Assembly (NCBI GenBank): GCA_965278995.1
Contig: OZ257136.1
Coordinates: 4,278,001-4,342,000, forward strand
Length of the DNA stretch: 64,000 nt
Direction of reading: 5' to 3'
Origin: JADJYF01 sp965278995
GTDB taxonomy: Bacteria; Pseudomonadota; Gammaproteobacteria; Ga0077536
The notes under the pieces are model-generated. The model saw only the letters and a program-made list of their open reading frames with translations. It had not been told where the DNA came from and ran no database searches. The translations under genes and the position numbers were made by a program. How positions within the stretch are numbered: position 1 is the first letter of the stretch; every line of letters starts with the position of its first letter. Below, piece by piece: positions 7,196-16,000 of this stretch.

Positions 7196-8325
7196 GCAGC
7201 GTAAGCCGCTTTCACCAGCGCATCTGAGCGCGGGCCGCCGATGATACCGGCCGCCATCTTGTTCATCATGTAGGCGACGCAGAGTCTGCGCTCAGTATCG
7301 GCGAGAACGAACGACCCGCCCCATCCGCCCCAGTAGCAGACCCGGCCGTCAGGCAGATAAGGCACGGTCTGCGATTCCGGCAACCCGTAACCGATACCGA
7401 AACGCAGCGGTACGCCAATGGCGAGATCGATGCCGTTCGCCTGCTCTTCGAAGATGAGATTGATAGTCTCAGGCGACAGCAGCCGCACGCCGTCGAACGT
7501 CCCGCCGTCGGCGACCAGCGATTGCAGGCGTGCGACTGACCGTGCATTGCCGTGGCCATTAGCAGCGCCGACATCGGCCCGACGCCATGCAGTAGTCAGC
7601 GCCATTCTCGGATCCGGTGCGGGACCGGTAAACGTCTTGAACGCGACGCTCTCCGGGTCCATCGCCGCGAGATCGAATGGCAGCGGAGGCGGCGGAATAA
7701 TGTCCGACACGCGATGGTCGTGCTCGGCCGGCAGACCGATATGAAAGTCGGCGCGCAGCGGGCCGGCCACTTCGTCGGCGAAAAATCGACCGAGCTGCTT
7801 GCCGGTAATCCGCCGGATCACTTCGCCGACGAGATGGCCCTGATTGAAAGCGTGATAGCCGGAGGCAGTGCCGGGTTCCCACCACAGCGGCTGCGCTGCA
7901 AGCATCGCAGTCGATTTTTCCCAGTCATACATGTCTTCGATTGCGACGGGTTGCGCCCACGCCGACACCCCCGAGGTATGCGACATCAGGTGGCGTACTT
8001 TCACCAGAGATTTGCCGTTCGCTGCAAATTCGGGCCAGTACTTCGAGACCGGCGCGTGAACGTCGAGTTCGCCGCGTTCGGCAAGCACGAGTGCCGCCAG
8101 GCTGGTCATCGTCTTGGTCGTCGACCAGACGTTCGTAATGGTGTGTTCGGTCCACGGCGTGGTCTGCGCGCTGTCGGCCCAACCGCCCCACATGTCGACG
8201 ACAGTCTCACCATTCAGCGTCACGGCGACCGAGGCGCCGAGGTCCTCTTCGCTGTCGAGATTGGCTGCAAGTATCTCGCGCATATGGCTGAAACGCGCGT
8301 CGCAAAAACCATGTACTTCAGACAT
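7186..8325 (-). CDS. Serine hydrolase of the beta-lactamase/esterase (EstB-like) family
   Basis: 379 residues. Seen: SxxK catalytic motif STTK (Ser68-Lys71), HTSG (116-119), GYHAFNQG with the catalytic Tyr157, and a C-terminal GGWGGSFVLADTE segment that replaces the KTG box. These features fit family VIII carboxylesterases / class C-like serine hydrolases, which usually cleave esters rather than antibiotics. No signal peptide, so cytoplasmic. ATG 8325 has GGAG 8 bp upstream; the preceding in-frame TTG is less likely. Sits just upstream of the cassette-like block but has host-like G+C, so it is probably not part of it. Confidence 0.85.
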   Translation of the reverse strand: MSEVHGFCDARFSHMREILAANLDSEEDLGASVAVTLNGETVVDMWGGWADSAQTTPWTEHTITNVWSTTKTMTSLAALVLAERGELDVHAPVSKYWPEFAANGKSLVKVRHLMSHTSGVSAWAQPVAIEDMYDWEKSTAMLAAQPLWWEPGTASGYHAFNQGHLVGEVIRRITGKQLGRFFADEVAGPLRADFHIGLPAEHDHRVSDIIPPPPLPFDLAAMDPESVAFKTFTGPAPDPRMALTTAWRRADVGAANGHGNARSVARLQSLVADGGTFDGVRLLSPETINLIFEEQANGIDLAIGVPLRFGIGYGLPESQTVPYLPDGRVCYWGGWGGSFVLADTERRLCVAYMMNKMAAGIIGGPRSDALVKAAYAALS

Positions 8326-8357
8326 CAACTGAACTCCAATCCAGGGTTATACCTTGG

Positions 8358-8373
8358 CAGGATAACGATCCTG
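8358..8373. promoter_or_regulatory. Perfect 6-bp inverted repeat in the beta-lactamase/vapB intergenic region
   Basis: CAGGAT-AACG-ATCCTG, lying 33 bp upstream of the beta-lactamase-fold start and 137 bp upstream of the vapB remnant. Could be an operator for either divergent gene; there is no T-run, so not a terminator. Assignment is tentative. Confidence 0.3.
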
Positions 8374-8509
8374 GTTGCGGGAATCGAGCTGTGCAATATT
8401 GCCGCGCCGCTATCCGCGAGCGTTGTTGTTCAGCAAGCGCACGACTTGACCGGGCACCGGACACTTTCCAAGTAGGAACTAATCAAGTATTACCGTTTGA
8501 GGAGCGCTT

Positions 8510-8626
8510 ATGCGCATTACATCCAAAGGGCAGGTAACGATTCCGATCGAAATACGCGAAAAGTTGGGCTTGCTGCCCAATTGCGAGGTCGAATTCGAAG
8601 TTGAAAACAATGCCGTGGTCATCCAG
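8510..8626 (+). pseudogene. vapB: VapB-type (AbrB/MazE fold) antitoxin, truncated
   Basis: The first 39 codons after ATG 8510 (RBS GAGGAGCG) read MRITSKGQVTIPIEIREKLG and on through EVEFEVENNAVVIQ: a complete swapped-hairpin AbrB domain as in VapB/MazE DNA-binding antitoxins. After position 8626 the frame continues for another 100 codons but with no family resemblance, because the C-terminal toxin-neutralising tail has been deleted and the frame runs out of register into vapC. The DNA-binding domain alone may still fold; as an antitoxin it is broken. Confidence 0.75.
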
Positions 8627-8627
8627 T

Positions 8628-8951
8628 GTACTTGCACGATAGGCCGATCGCGGTGTGATCGCTATCAATCCGATCATTTATGCGGAAGTTTCCGTCGGGT
8701 TTTTTCGCATCGAAGATCTGGAGGAAGCCCTGCCGCCGGCTGTATTTCGCCGTCTCGCTTTACCCTAGAGCGCCGCTTTCCTTGCTGGAAAGTGCTTTCA
8801 AATCTTTCGCCAGCGAGGCGGGGCAAGAAGTGCGCCACTGTCAGACTTTTATATCGGAGCACATGCGAGTGTCTCCGGCTTGCGTTTAATTACGCGCGAC
8901 GCCAGCCGATATCGCAGCTACTTTCCCAAGCTTGAACTGGTCGCGCCTTGA
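8628..8951 (+). pseudogene. vapC: VapC-type PIN-domain toxin remnant with two nonsense codons
   Basis: In a frame different from vapB, 8643-8951 reads ADRGVIAINPIIYAEVSVGF, then a middle part with VFRRLALP, TAG, AAFLAGKCF, then SDFYIGAHASVSGLRLITRD and YFPKLELVAP before TGA. This is the central and C-terminal part of a VapC PIN ribonuclease; the conserved Asp in SDFYIGAH and in TRD are present. Missing: the N-terminal strand with the first catalytic Asp (DxN). In-frame TAG at 8640 and 8766 confirm decay. The deletion that removed the vapB tail also removed the vapC start. Confidence 0.8.
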
Positions 8952-10044
8952 AAGTGCGCATGCGCCGCAACATGAAACAAGGTACGACCAGCAGCCAGGC
9001 GCCAGCAGGTAGTGGCACGGCGGAAAAATTCACCGGAATGCCATTCAAAGCGAATTGCGCGTTGGGCAGATTGGGCGGTGCCGAACCCAAGCTGAACGGA
9101 TCGATCAACCAGGCACTGGCATAAGCGGAATTGACGCCGGCAATTCCCGCGCCGAGTGTGTAGACGATGCGCATAGTGTCACCGGGATCGAGCATGCCCA
9201 GTTCTGCTTCGCCGAAGAAATCGCTGATTTCCACCACGGTATAAGGCGCGACGTTGCCGCCCGTAACCAAAGTAGTTGTAGGCAGACCGATACCAAGGTC
9301 ATCGTGCGTACTGAATGCAGCGAGCTCCTGCGCCGTCGTTGGCGGCGGCGTAATCACACTACCGGTGCCAGTCGTATTCAGCGTTGCATTGCCGATGGAG
9401 CTGCCAACCAGGCTGGCCGAGTACGTCCATGGCGCCTGCGTACCCAACGCGCCCGAGGTGCCGATGTTGGCGTAGACCGAGGCCGTTATCCCCTGGAACG
9501 GGCAGACGATGCAGTAGAGCGCCATGCCGCCGCCACTGATGTAGAAGGAAAAGTCGACTGGCGCCGGCTCGTTGCCGGTATTGGTCACCTGAACTTCCCA
9601 GGTCGTCAGCGCACGCAGCTTGATGTCGAGCGCGTCGATATAGAAAGTGCGTGCGCCGACTGCGTTCGACGTGATGTTCTGCTGCGCAGCTACGTATGGT
9701 TGTTCGTTACCGAACCCATGCGGAACCAGCAAGTCTGCTGCAGCAGTGTAATCGCCGAGAGAAACTGGGCCACCGTTGACGCGTGATTCCGGCACAAACA
9801 ATGGCGCGTCGGCGCTTTCGACCTCGCCATCGTTCGCATTCACTATGGCAGAGAACGGCGCGTTCGGAATGAAAGTCGTCACCGACGAGGTGACTGTCGC
9901 GGAAATATCGAGGTTGGTGATCTCGATAGCCGCCTTCGCAGGAGACATTGCCAGCAGCGCAATCGCACTGCATGCACCAGCAAGGTATCGAGACAGGGTG
10001 CTGAAATCGAATGGCAGCGTTTCAGATGAATCAGGTCGAACCAT
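8890..10044 (-). CDS. VPLPA-CTERM (exosortase-sorted) surface protein with altered tail
   Basis: 384 residues; ATG 10044 with GGGAG upstream. Signal peptide to about residue 39 (SPAKAA), then a beta-rich body (DLEVTNTGN-type segments such as VTNTGNEPAPVDFSFYISGG) and VPLPAGAWLLVVPCFML followed by RRMR. The last 17-20 residues (from about KARPVQAW on) are antisense to the 3' end of the vapC remnant, so the natural stop seems to have been replaced. The extra residues follow the basic cluster and would be removed by an exosortase, so the protein may still be sorted. Role of the body unknown. Confidence 0.75.
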   Translation of the reverse strand: MVRPDSSETLPFDFSTLSRYLAGACSAIALLAMSPAKAAIEITNLDISATVTSSVTTFIPNAPFSAIVNANDGEVESADAPLFVPESRVNGGPVSLGDYTAAADLLVPHGFGNEQPYVAAQQNITSNAVGARTFYIDALDIKLRALTTWEVQVTNTGNEPAPVDFSFYISGGGMALYCIVCPFQGITASVYANIGTSGALGTQAPWTYSASLVGSSIGNATLNTTGTGSVITPPPTTAQELAAFSTHDDLGIGLPTTTLVTGGNVAPYTVVEISDFFGEAELGMLDPGDTMRIVYTLGAGIAGVNSAYASAWLIDPFSLGSAPPNLPNAQFALNGIPVNFSAVPLPAGAWLLVVPCFMLRRMRTFKARPVQAWESSCDIGWRRA

Positions 10045-10364
10045 GACACGGTGCTCCCAAAGTGGCGTCTTGGCGGACGCGCGTTGTAAACGCTACGGAC
10101 TTGGTACTCGATTGAGCTTAGTGCAGTTCGCTGGCGGTCAATCACTGCAAACCTGAGATGGCGGTCACAAATCGCCGACTTGTAGTCTCAGGCAAACTTC
10201 GGTGTCGCGATCAGCGGACTTTCTCCCGCAGCGGGCAGATTGCCCGCCCCAGGCAGTCACTTTCCATAATAGGATCGCGTTGCGCTCGCCGGTACGCCAA
10301 CAATAGACGGAAAATCATCGGACATGTCAGCCGCCTCCCCCATCGACAATGGTCGCCGTTAGTC
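10045..10364. other. 320-bp intergenic region between divergent VPLPA gene and histidine kinase
   Basis: No convincing gene. An open frame continues upstream of the kinase ATG but is Arg-rich and has no domain. The only clear structure is a 7-bp inverted repeat GCGGGCA-GAT-TGCCCGC at 10231-10247, a possible operator. Promoters for both divergent genes must lie here but no strong -35/-10 pair stands out. Confidence 0.5.
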
Positions 10365-11753
10365 ATGCTGCTTCGCCGCTATGTGATGTGGCATACGGCA
10401 GGGTGGGCAACGGCCATCCTGCTGGCGGGCGCGTCAGTCATTCTCGTTCAGACGCATGGCGCACTTGAGCGCGATTCCGCTGCGTTGATCGGAACGCTCG
10501 AGCGGCTGCTCGAAGTGCAAATGGTTGGCATCGTTGCCGATCGGACGTTTCGAGCCGATTTCCCCGATTGGCAGGTCGTGACCCGCGCATCGAACGAGCG
10601 TGTCGAGTGCATTCGCCTGCGTCACCCGGACGGTGCCTTGTGGCGTAGTGCATGCCGCGGCGAAAGTGACGCGCACAACGAAGCGCCGCCGATGTTTGCG
10701 CGCTTGTATCGTCGTGTGTTTCAGCCCGGCGGTCGATTGGTGCGCAATATTAATGATGCACATGGTCTCGTCGCCCGGCTCGAACTGCAATCATCGATCG
10801 CAAGCGAAGTATCCGTTGCCTGGCAGGCCAGCAAGCGGTTGGGCGGTGTGGCGGTAGCGACAGTCGTGCTGCTCAGCCTGGTCGTCTTTGGTATCGTGAC
10901 GCGCGCGCTCAGTCAGACGGCAAGTATTCGTGCAGGACTTGCACGCCTGCATTCCGGCGATCTCGACGTGCGCCTCGCGCCTGGGCGCTTCGACGAAATT
11001 GCGCACCTTGCTCAGGCGGTCAACCAGCTCGCCGAGGGGTTGGCCGCAAGTGACGCTACACGATTGAAGCTCGGCAATCAGCTCGTGAATCTGCAGGAAG
11101 AAGAACGGCAGCACCTGGCGCGCGAACTGCATGACGAGTTCGGTCAACACCTGACGGGAATTGCGGGACTCGCCGCTTCGATTCGGTACAGTGCGCCACT
11201 TGATCATGAAAGCAACGTGGTTGCTGCTGGCCGCATCGAAGCTGTCGTTCAAGCGCTGCAGAGCCAGGTGCGTAATCTGCTGGCAGCGCTGCGTCCGCCC
11301 GGATTGATGGAGAGCGGGCTTGCAGCGAGTCTCGACAGTCTGATCCTGCAATGGAACTACCAGTCGCGCGGCCAGCTCGTTGCCCGCCTGGATTTACACG
11401 GCGAATTTGCCGACCTGGCGATGCCCCTCGCAGTCACCATCTATCGGATCGTTCAGGAAAGTCTCACCAATGCCGCCCGTCATGCGCAGGCAAAGGAAGT
11501 CCGCGTACAGCTCGCGCGCCGTGTATCGGTGCCTGCAGACATGCTGCGCGCCGTCGAAATCATCGAGCTGTGTGTCACGGATGACGGCGTGCCGTTGTCC
11601 GCGGGCACTACTACTGGCACGGGTTTGGGTCGCCGCGGCATCGAAGAACGGGTTGCCGCGCTGCAAGGTCAGGTCGAATTCGGTACGGTGAATGACGGAC
11701 CTGGGCGCGTACGCGTTCTGCTGCCGATAGTCGATACGGGAACTGGTGCATGA
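10365..11753 (+). CDS. Membrane sensor histidine kinase (HisKA_3 / NarX-UhpB class)
   Basis: 462 residues from ATG 10365, the start giving a short basic N-terminus before the first membrane segment (about 12-30). A periplasmic domain with three Cys follows, then a second membrane segment (about 165-185), a HAMP-like linker, the dimerisation/phosphoacceptor box ARELHDEFGQHLTGIA with His256, and a HATPase_c domain with N box VQESLTNAARHAQA and GTGLGRRGI. Such kinases phosphorylate LuxR-type regulators; its partner overlaps it by ATGA. The signal is unknown. An earlier start at 10158 is possible but unsupported. Confidence 0.9.
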   Translation: MLLRRYVMWHTAGWATAILLAGASVILVQTHGALERDSAALIGTLERLLEVQMVGIVADRTFRADFPDWQVVTRASNERVECIRLRHPDGALWRSACRGESDAHNEAPPMFARLYRRVFQPGGRLVRNINDAHGLVARLELQSSIASEVSVAWQASKRLGGVAVATVVLLSLVVFGIVTRALSQTASIRAGLARLHSGDLDVRLAPGRFDEIAHLAQAVNQLAEGLAASDATRLKLGNQLVNLQEEERQHLARELHDEFGQHLTGIAGLAASIRYSAPLDHESNVVAAGRIEAVVQALQSQVRNLLAALRPPGLMESGLAASLDSLILQWNYQSRGQLVARLDLHGEFADLAMPLAVTIYRIVQESLTNAARHAQAKEVRVQLARRVSVPADMLRAVEIIELCVTDDGVPLSAGTTTGTGLGRRGIEERVAALQGQVEFGTVNDGPGRVRVLLPIVDTGTGA

Positions 11754-12427
11754 CTACCGCTACGAACGCAAACCCGTCGATCAGCGTGCTGCTGGTCGAT
11801 GATCATGCGGTCGTTCGAGAAGGTTATCGTGCGCTGTTGTCCCGTCAACCCGATATCGAAGTTGTCGGCGAAGCTGGCGACGCCGAAAGCGCCTATGTCA
11901 TGGCCCGAAAATTACTGCCACATGTCGTGGTCATGGATATCTCCTTGCCCGGGCCGAGCGGCCTCACGGCACTGGCGCGGATCCATCAACGCCTGCCGGG
12001 TATCCGTTTTCTGGTCTTTTCCATGCATACCCATACCACGTACGTGACGCAGGCTTTCGAGGCCGGCGCGACCGGCTATGTCACGAAGTCCAGCCCGCCG
12101 GACGACCTTGTGCAGGCGCTGCGCGAAATCAGGCACGGGCGTCGTTATCTGAGTGCGGACGTCGCGCAGGGATTGGCCCATGAACGCCTCGGTTACGAAC
12201 GCGCTGCATTGGCAAGTCTGAGTCCGCGTGAGTTCGAAGTACTGCGCCTGCTGGTTGCCGCGCATCCGGTAGATGCGATCGCCACCATGCTGCATCTGAG
12301 CCCGAAAACGGTGATGAACCTGCATTACGCGATCAAGCGCAAACTCGATGTCAATACCGACATCGAGCTGCTTCGTCTGGCGCTCCGACTCGATGTACTG
12401 CAGGTTCCGGAGTCCGACAACTGCTGA
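11750..12427 (+). CDS. LuxR-family (NarL/FixJ) response regulator
   Basis: 225 residues. Receiver domain: acidic pair in LLVDDHA (Asp17/Asp18), phosphoacceptor Asp63 in VVVMDISLPG, Lys113 in YVTKSS. C-terminal LuxR helix-turn-helix from LSPREFEVLRLL to LSPKTVMNLHYAIKRKL. ATG lies in the kinase stop (ATGA), so the pair is translationally coupled. It probably acts on target promoters as a phosphorylated dimer; the adjacent VPLPA-CTERM and ELWxxDGT surface genes are plausible but unproven targets. Confidence 0.93.
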   Translation: MTTATNANPSISVLLVDDHAVVREGYRALLSRQPDIEVVGEAGDAESAYVMARKLLPHVVVMDISLPGPSGLTALARIHQRLPGIRFLVFSMHTHTTYVTQAFEAGATGYVTKSSPPDDLVQALREIRHGRRYLSADVAQGLAHERLGYERAALASLSPREFEVLRLLVAAHPVDAIATMLHLSPKTVMNLHYAIKRKLDVNTDIELLRLALRLDVLQVPESDNC

Positions 12428-12446
12428 TGAGCGGCAGGTCGAGTAC

Positions 12447-13004
12447 TCAGCGCGATTGCTCCTCGCGTCGATGGCGCAGCGTGGTCATGAATTCAAGCAG
12501 CTGATCGCCGAGCGAAACTGCCGCGCGTCGCGTCATGCGAGTATCCGTCATCGCCCCGCGCAGATCGGCCTCCGCGCGTCCGACGACGCGCCCACTTTTT
12601 ACCTCGATCAGGTACACGCGCAGCCAGGAGATGAGAAAGCTGAATTTCCGTTGCACACCGAGCGCAACCCATTCTGCGCCGGCAGCACGGCCGATGGCCG
12701 CAGCCGCGCCCGGGTGTGCAACGAAATAACCATTGGCGCTGAGTGCGAGCGTTTCGGCGTCGCTTGCATAAGGCACGACATCGAGCCCACCTTCAGTCAG
12801 ACGAAACCGGAGATAAGGTGCCAATGCTGCGGCACGCGCGACCTCTTTCGGTACGCGCGGCAGCAAGGTGTCGTCGTCGAGGCCGAAATCGAGTACGAGC
12901 ACGCGGGTCGCGGACTGCGCCGGCAGATCAGCCGCACCCAGGCACCCGCACAACAGGCCAAGCATCAGCATCGGCATCGGGTTGTGAAAAATCTTTGAGC
13001 GCAT
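12447..13004 (-). CDS. DUF3280/DUF2380-like secreted (possible lipo-) protein
   Basis: 185 residues. Signal peptide with MLMLGLLCGCLGAA; the Cys could be a lipidation site but the box is not ideal. The mature part follows the DUF3280 pattern: VLVLDFGLDDDTLL, LAPYLRFRLTEGGLDVV, AIGRAAGAEWVALGVQRKF, then a strand/helix end with KSGRVVGRAEADLRG. The fold resembles TolB-N-like periplasmic proteins that scan as putative regulators or assembly factors; no biochemical role is known. Stop is 17 bp beyond the convergent response regulator's end. Confidence 0.6.
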   Translation of the reverse strand: MRSKIFHNPMPMLMLGLLCGCLGAADLPAQSATRVLVLDFGLDDDTLLPRVPKEVARAAALAPYLRFRLTEGGLDVVPYASDAETLALSANGYFVAHPGAAAAIGRAAGAEWVALGVQRKFSFLISWLRVYLIEVKSGRVVGRAEADLRGAMTDTRMTRRAAVSLGDQLLEFMTTLRHRREEQSR

Positions 13005-13037
13005 GGTCGTTCACTGCATGTCTATCAAGAAGACCGA

Positions 13038-16000
13038 TCATGGACGCGACCAGTATGGCGGGATACGGCGTTCTGCCCGAACGTGCGCAGGTAATTTGCC
13101 CGGATGACGTTGGACCTTGTGGTGTATCGCTATCAGCAGCAGACCGGCCAGCCAGAGTGACCACGCTGGCATCGGCACAACGGTGGCCGCTGCTGCGCCC
13201 GGGTCAGATTCGCCGGCATCGACGCGCCCGTTGGCATTGCTGTCTTCGAAACCATCGTTCAGCCCATCGTGATCGGAGTCAGCGCTAAGGGGACTCGTTT
13301 TGCTCTGCGGGTCTGCATCGGCAATGAACAGACTCAAGGCGGTCCCGGCGAGATGGCCGTCACCATCCGGGTCGGGAACGCCGCTGGTGATTCCGGATTC
13401 GGTGCCGTCCTGCAGGCCATCGCCATCGGTATCGGCGAGCGTCGGATCAGTTTCAGATGGATCGACTGCGCCGTTGTGATTGCTGTCCTCGATGCCATCC
13501 GCCAGACCGTCGTCGTCGGTATCGGCGTCCAGCACGCCGGTGTTGGCTAGACTCTCCATCTGATCGCGCAGACCATCACTGTCGGCATCGAGATCGTAGT
13601 GCCAGAGTTCTCTTTCGGCTTCTTCGTCATAGCCAACAAAATACAGGCCTTGCGAGGTGGCGAGCAGGTTGCTCGGCGCGACTTCACCCGGCACGGCATC
13701 GTGGACCATCATCGTGCCGGCAATCGTTCCATCGGAATACCAGAGTTCATCGCCGCTGGCAGCGCCCTGCGCGCTGAAGTAGAGGGTATCACCGACTATT
13801 GCCGATGAATTAACGCTGCCGGCCCTGTTGTGCAGCTTGATAGTGCCAGTACTGGTGCCATCGCTGCGCCAGAGCTGATCCGGCACGCCCGATGCCCTCA
13901 ACTCCAGATAGACACCGTTCATGCTGGCGACCAACGCGATGACGTTGGCGTGAGCAGGGCCGGACGCCAGCTCTCGAATCAGGTAAGTGCCTGCGGCGCT
14001 GCCGTCGGAGCGCCATAATTCACGGCCATGCACGCCGTCATCAGCGAGAAAATAGACGATCCCGCCGACTGATACAGGCGGCGGCACGTCGACGATGCTT
14101 GCGCCAAGCGACCCACTGGGGCCCGGTCTGATATCTTTCACCAACTGCATGCTGGTGCCGCTGCGCTTCCACAATTCACTGCCATGCACACTGTCGTCAG
14201 CATGAAAGAACAGCGTGCCGGCGGCCCACGTGAGCTGACGAGGCCGGGCGTTGCCAGGGCCAGGATTGATGTCGCCGAGTGGCATCGCCAAGCCGCCCGC
14301 CGCCAGCCACAATTCATAACCGCTGTCTGGAAGATAGCCCTGGAAGTAAAGCTGCCCGTCGGCCGCTGTGAGTTCGTGCGCCCACCGTATCGGCGCCGCA
14401 TTCGCATCGACGATGGGCGACGTGCCGGCACCCGTGCCGTCCGTGCGCCACAGTGCCTCGGCTGTCGGTGGCGCCCCGATCGCGTTGCGTGCGAAATAGA
14501 CTTCGTCGCCGACGACCGTGTACTCACTGCTGCTGTGGGCATGCTCGGGGCACTCTACGTAGCAGAATTCTTTGAGGATATGCGTGCCAGCTACTGTACC
14601 GTCGCTGGTCCATAGCGCGTAGCCGGGCGCGGAATTTTTGTGTCCCGCAAAAAACAGCGTGCCGTCGACAACCGCGATGCCGCTCGCAGTGGCCGGAAAG
14701 GCGGCGGCGTTTTCGGCCAGCTTGTCGGTACCTGATAAGGTGCCGTCGCTGTGCCAGAGTTCCTGAGCCTCACTCTCACCGTATCCGGTCCAGAAATAAA
14801 GCGCTTCGCCGTCGCGCGCGAAATACCTGAGCTCGCCCGCATTGGTTCCGCTGCTGATGTCTTTCAACAGCGCAGCGCCGCCCACCGTGCCATCCGAGCG
14901 CCACAGTTCATGACCATGCACGCTGTCATCTGTACCGAAGACGAAGTTGCCATTGACGACAGCAGCGGACATCGGCAGCTTGTCGCTGACCGGTAGGAGC
15001 ACGGGAGTGAGCGTGGGGAAAGTGCCTGCGGTGGTGCCATCACTCAGCCAGTATTCCTCTCCCTCGCTTTCGACCAAAAGTACCTGATTGCCCGATCGCG
15101 CCAGAATATACGGTGGGTAAGCCCATTCGCTTGATGGCGCTTCGCTGAAATCACGAACCAGCGTTGCGCCTGTCGTGGTGCCATCCGTGCGCCATAGTGT
15201 CCAACCGTCAACACCATTGTTGGCAACGACGAGCAATGCATCGTCGAGCGCGATCGCCGGATAGGCTTTTGAACTCTCAGTCCCGACCCAGCTATCACTA
15301 ACCGGTGCGGTACCTGCAGTGGTGCCGTCCGTGGACCACAGCGCTCTGCTGACTGCCGCAGTCGTCGCTGCGAAATAAAGTCTGTTCTCGAACGGCAGGT
15401 AGCTGTCCGACAAGACGCTGGCGCTGGCGCTGCCCGGATTGATGTCGGCCAGCAGGCTGGTGCCCGTCGACGTTCCGTCGGACTGCCAGGGTTCGAAACC
15501 GTGTACGCCATCGTCGGCACTGAAAATCAGCCGCTCGTTGAAGACGACAGGGCGCTCGTTCGTCGTACCGGCTCCGCCCGGGTTGATATCGAGGAGCAGG
15601 TTGGTACCTGCAGGCGTGCCATCGGTGCGCCACAGTTCGCGCCCGTGAATACCATCGTCGGCGGAGAAAAAGAGTTGCTCATCAAACGCGACCAGCACAT
15701 GCCACGTCGACGAACTTGCTGCGCCTGGATTGATGTCGGCAAGCAGGTGGGTTCCCGCAGGCGTACCGTCGGAGCGCCACACTTCACGACCATGCACGCC
15801 ATCGTCGGCGCTGATATAGAGCGTGCCGGCGAGGGCGTCGGCTCTCGGATCGGAGCCACCGCTGCCGGAGCGCATATCGCTGACCATTTCGGTCGTCTCT
15901 GTAGTGCTGTCGGTGCGCCACAGCTCGTGGCCGTGCACGCCGTCGTCGGCATCGAAGTACAACGTGTTGCCGATGACCGCAGCGTGGAGGTAACCCGTAT

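Noticed and set aside
7186..8325. Antibiotic-resistance beta-lactamase
   Set aside because: No signal peptide, STTK plus Tyr in the esterase (EstB-like) pattern and no KTG box; esterase activity is more likely.
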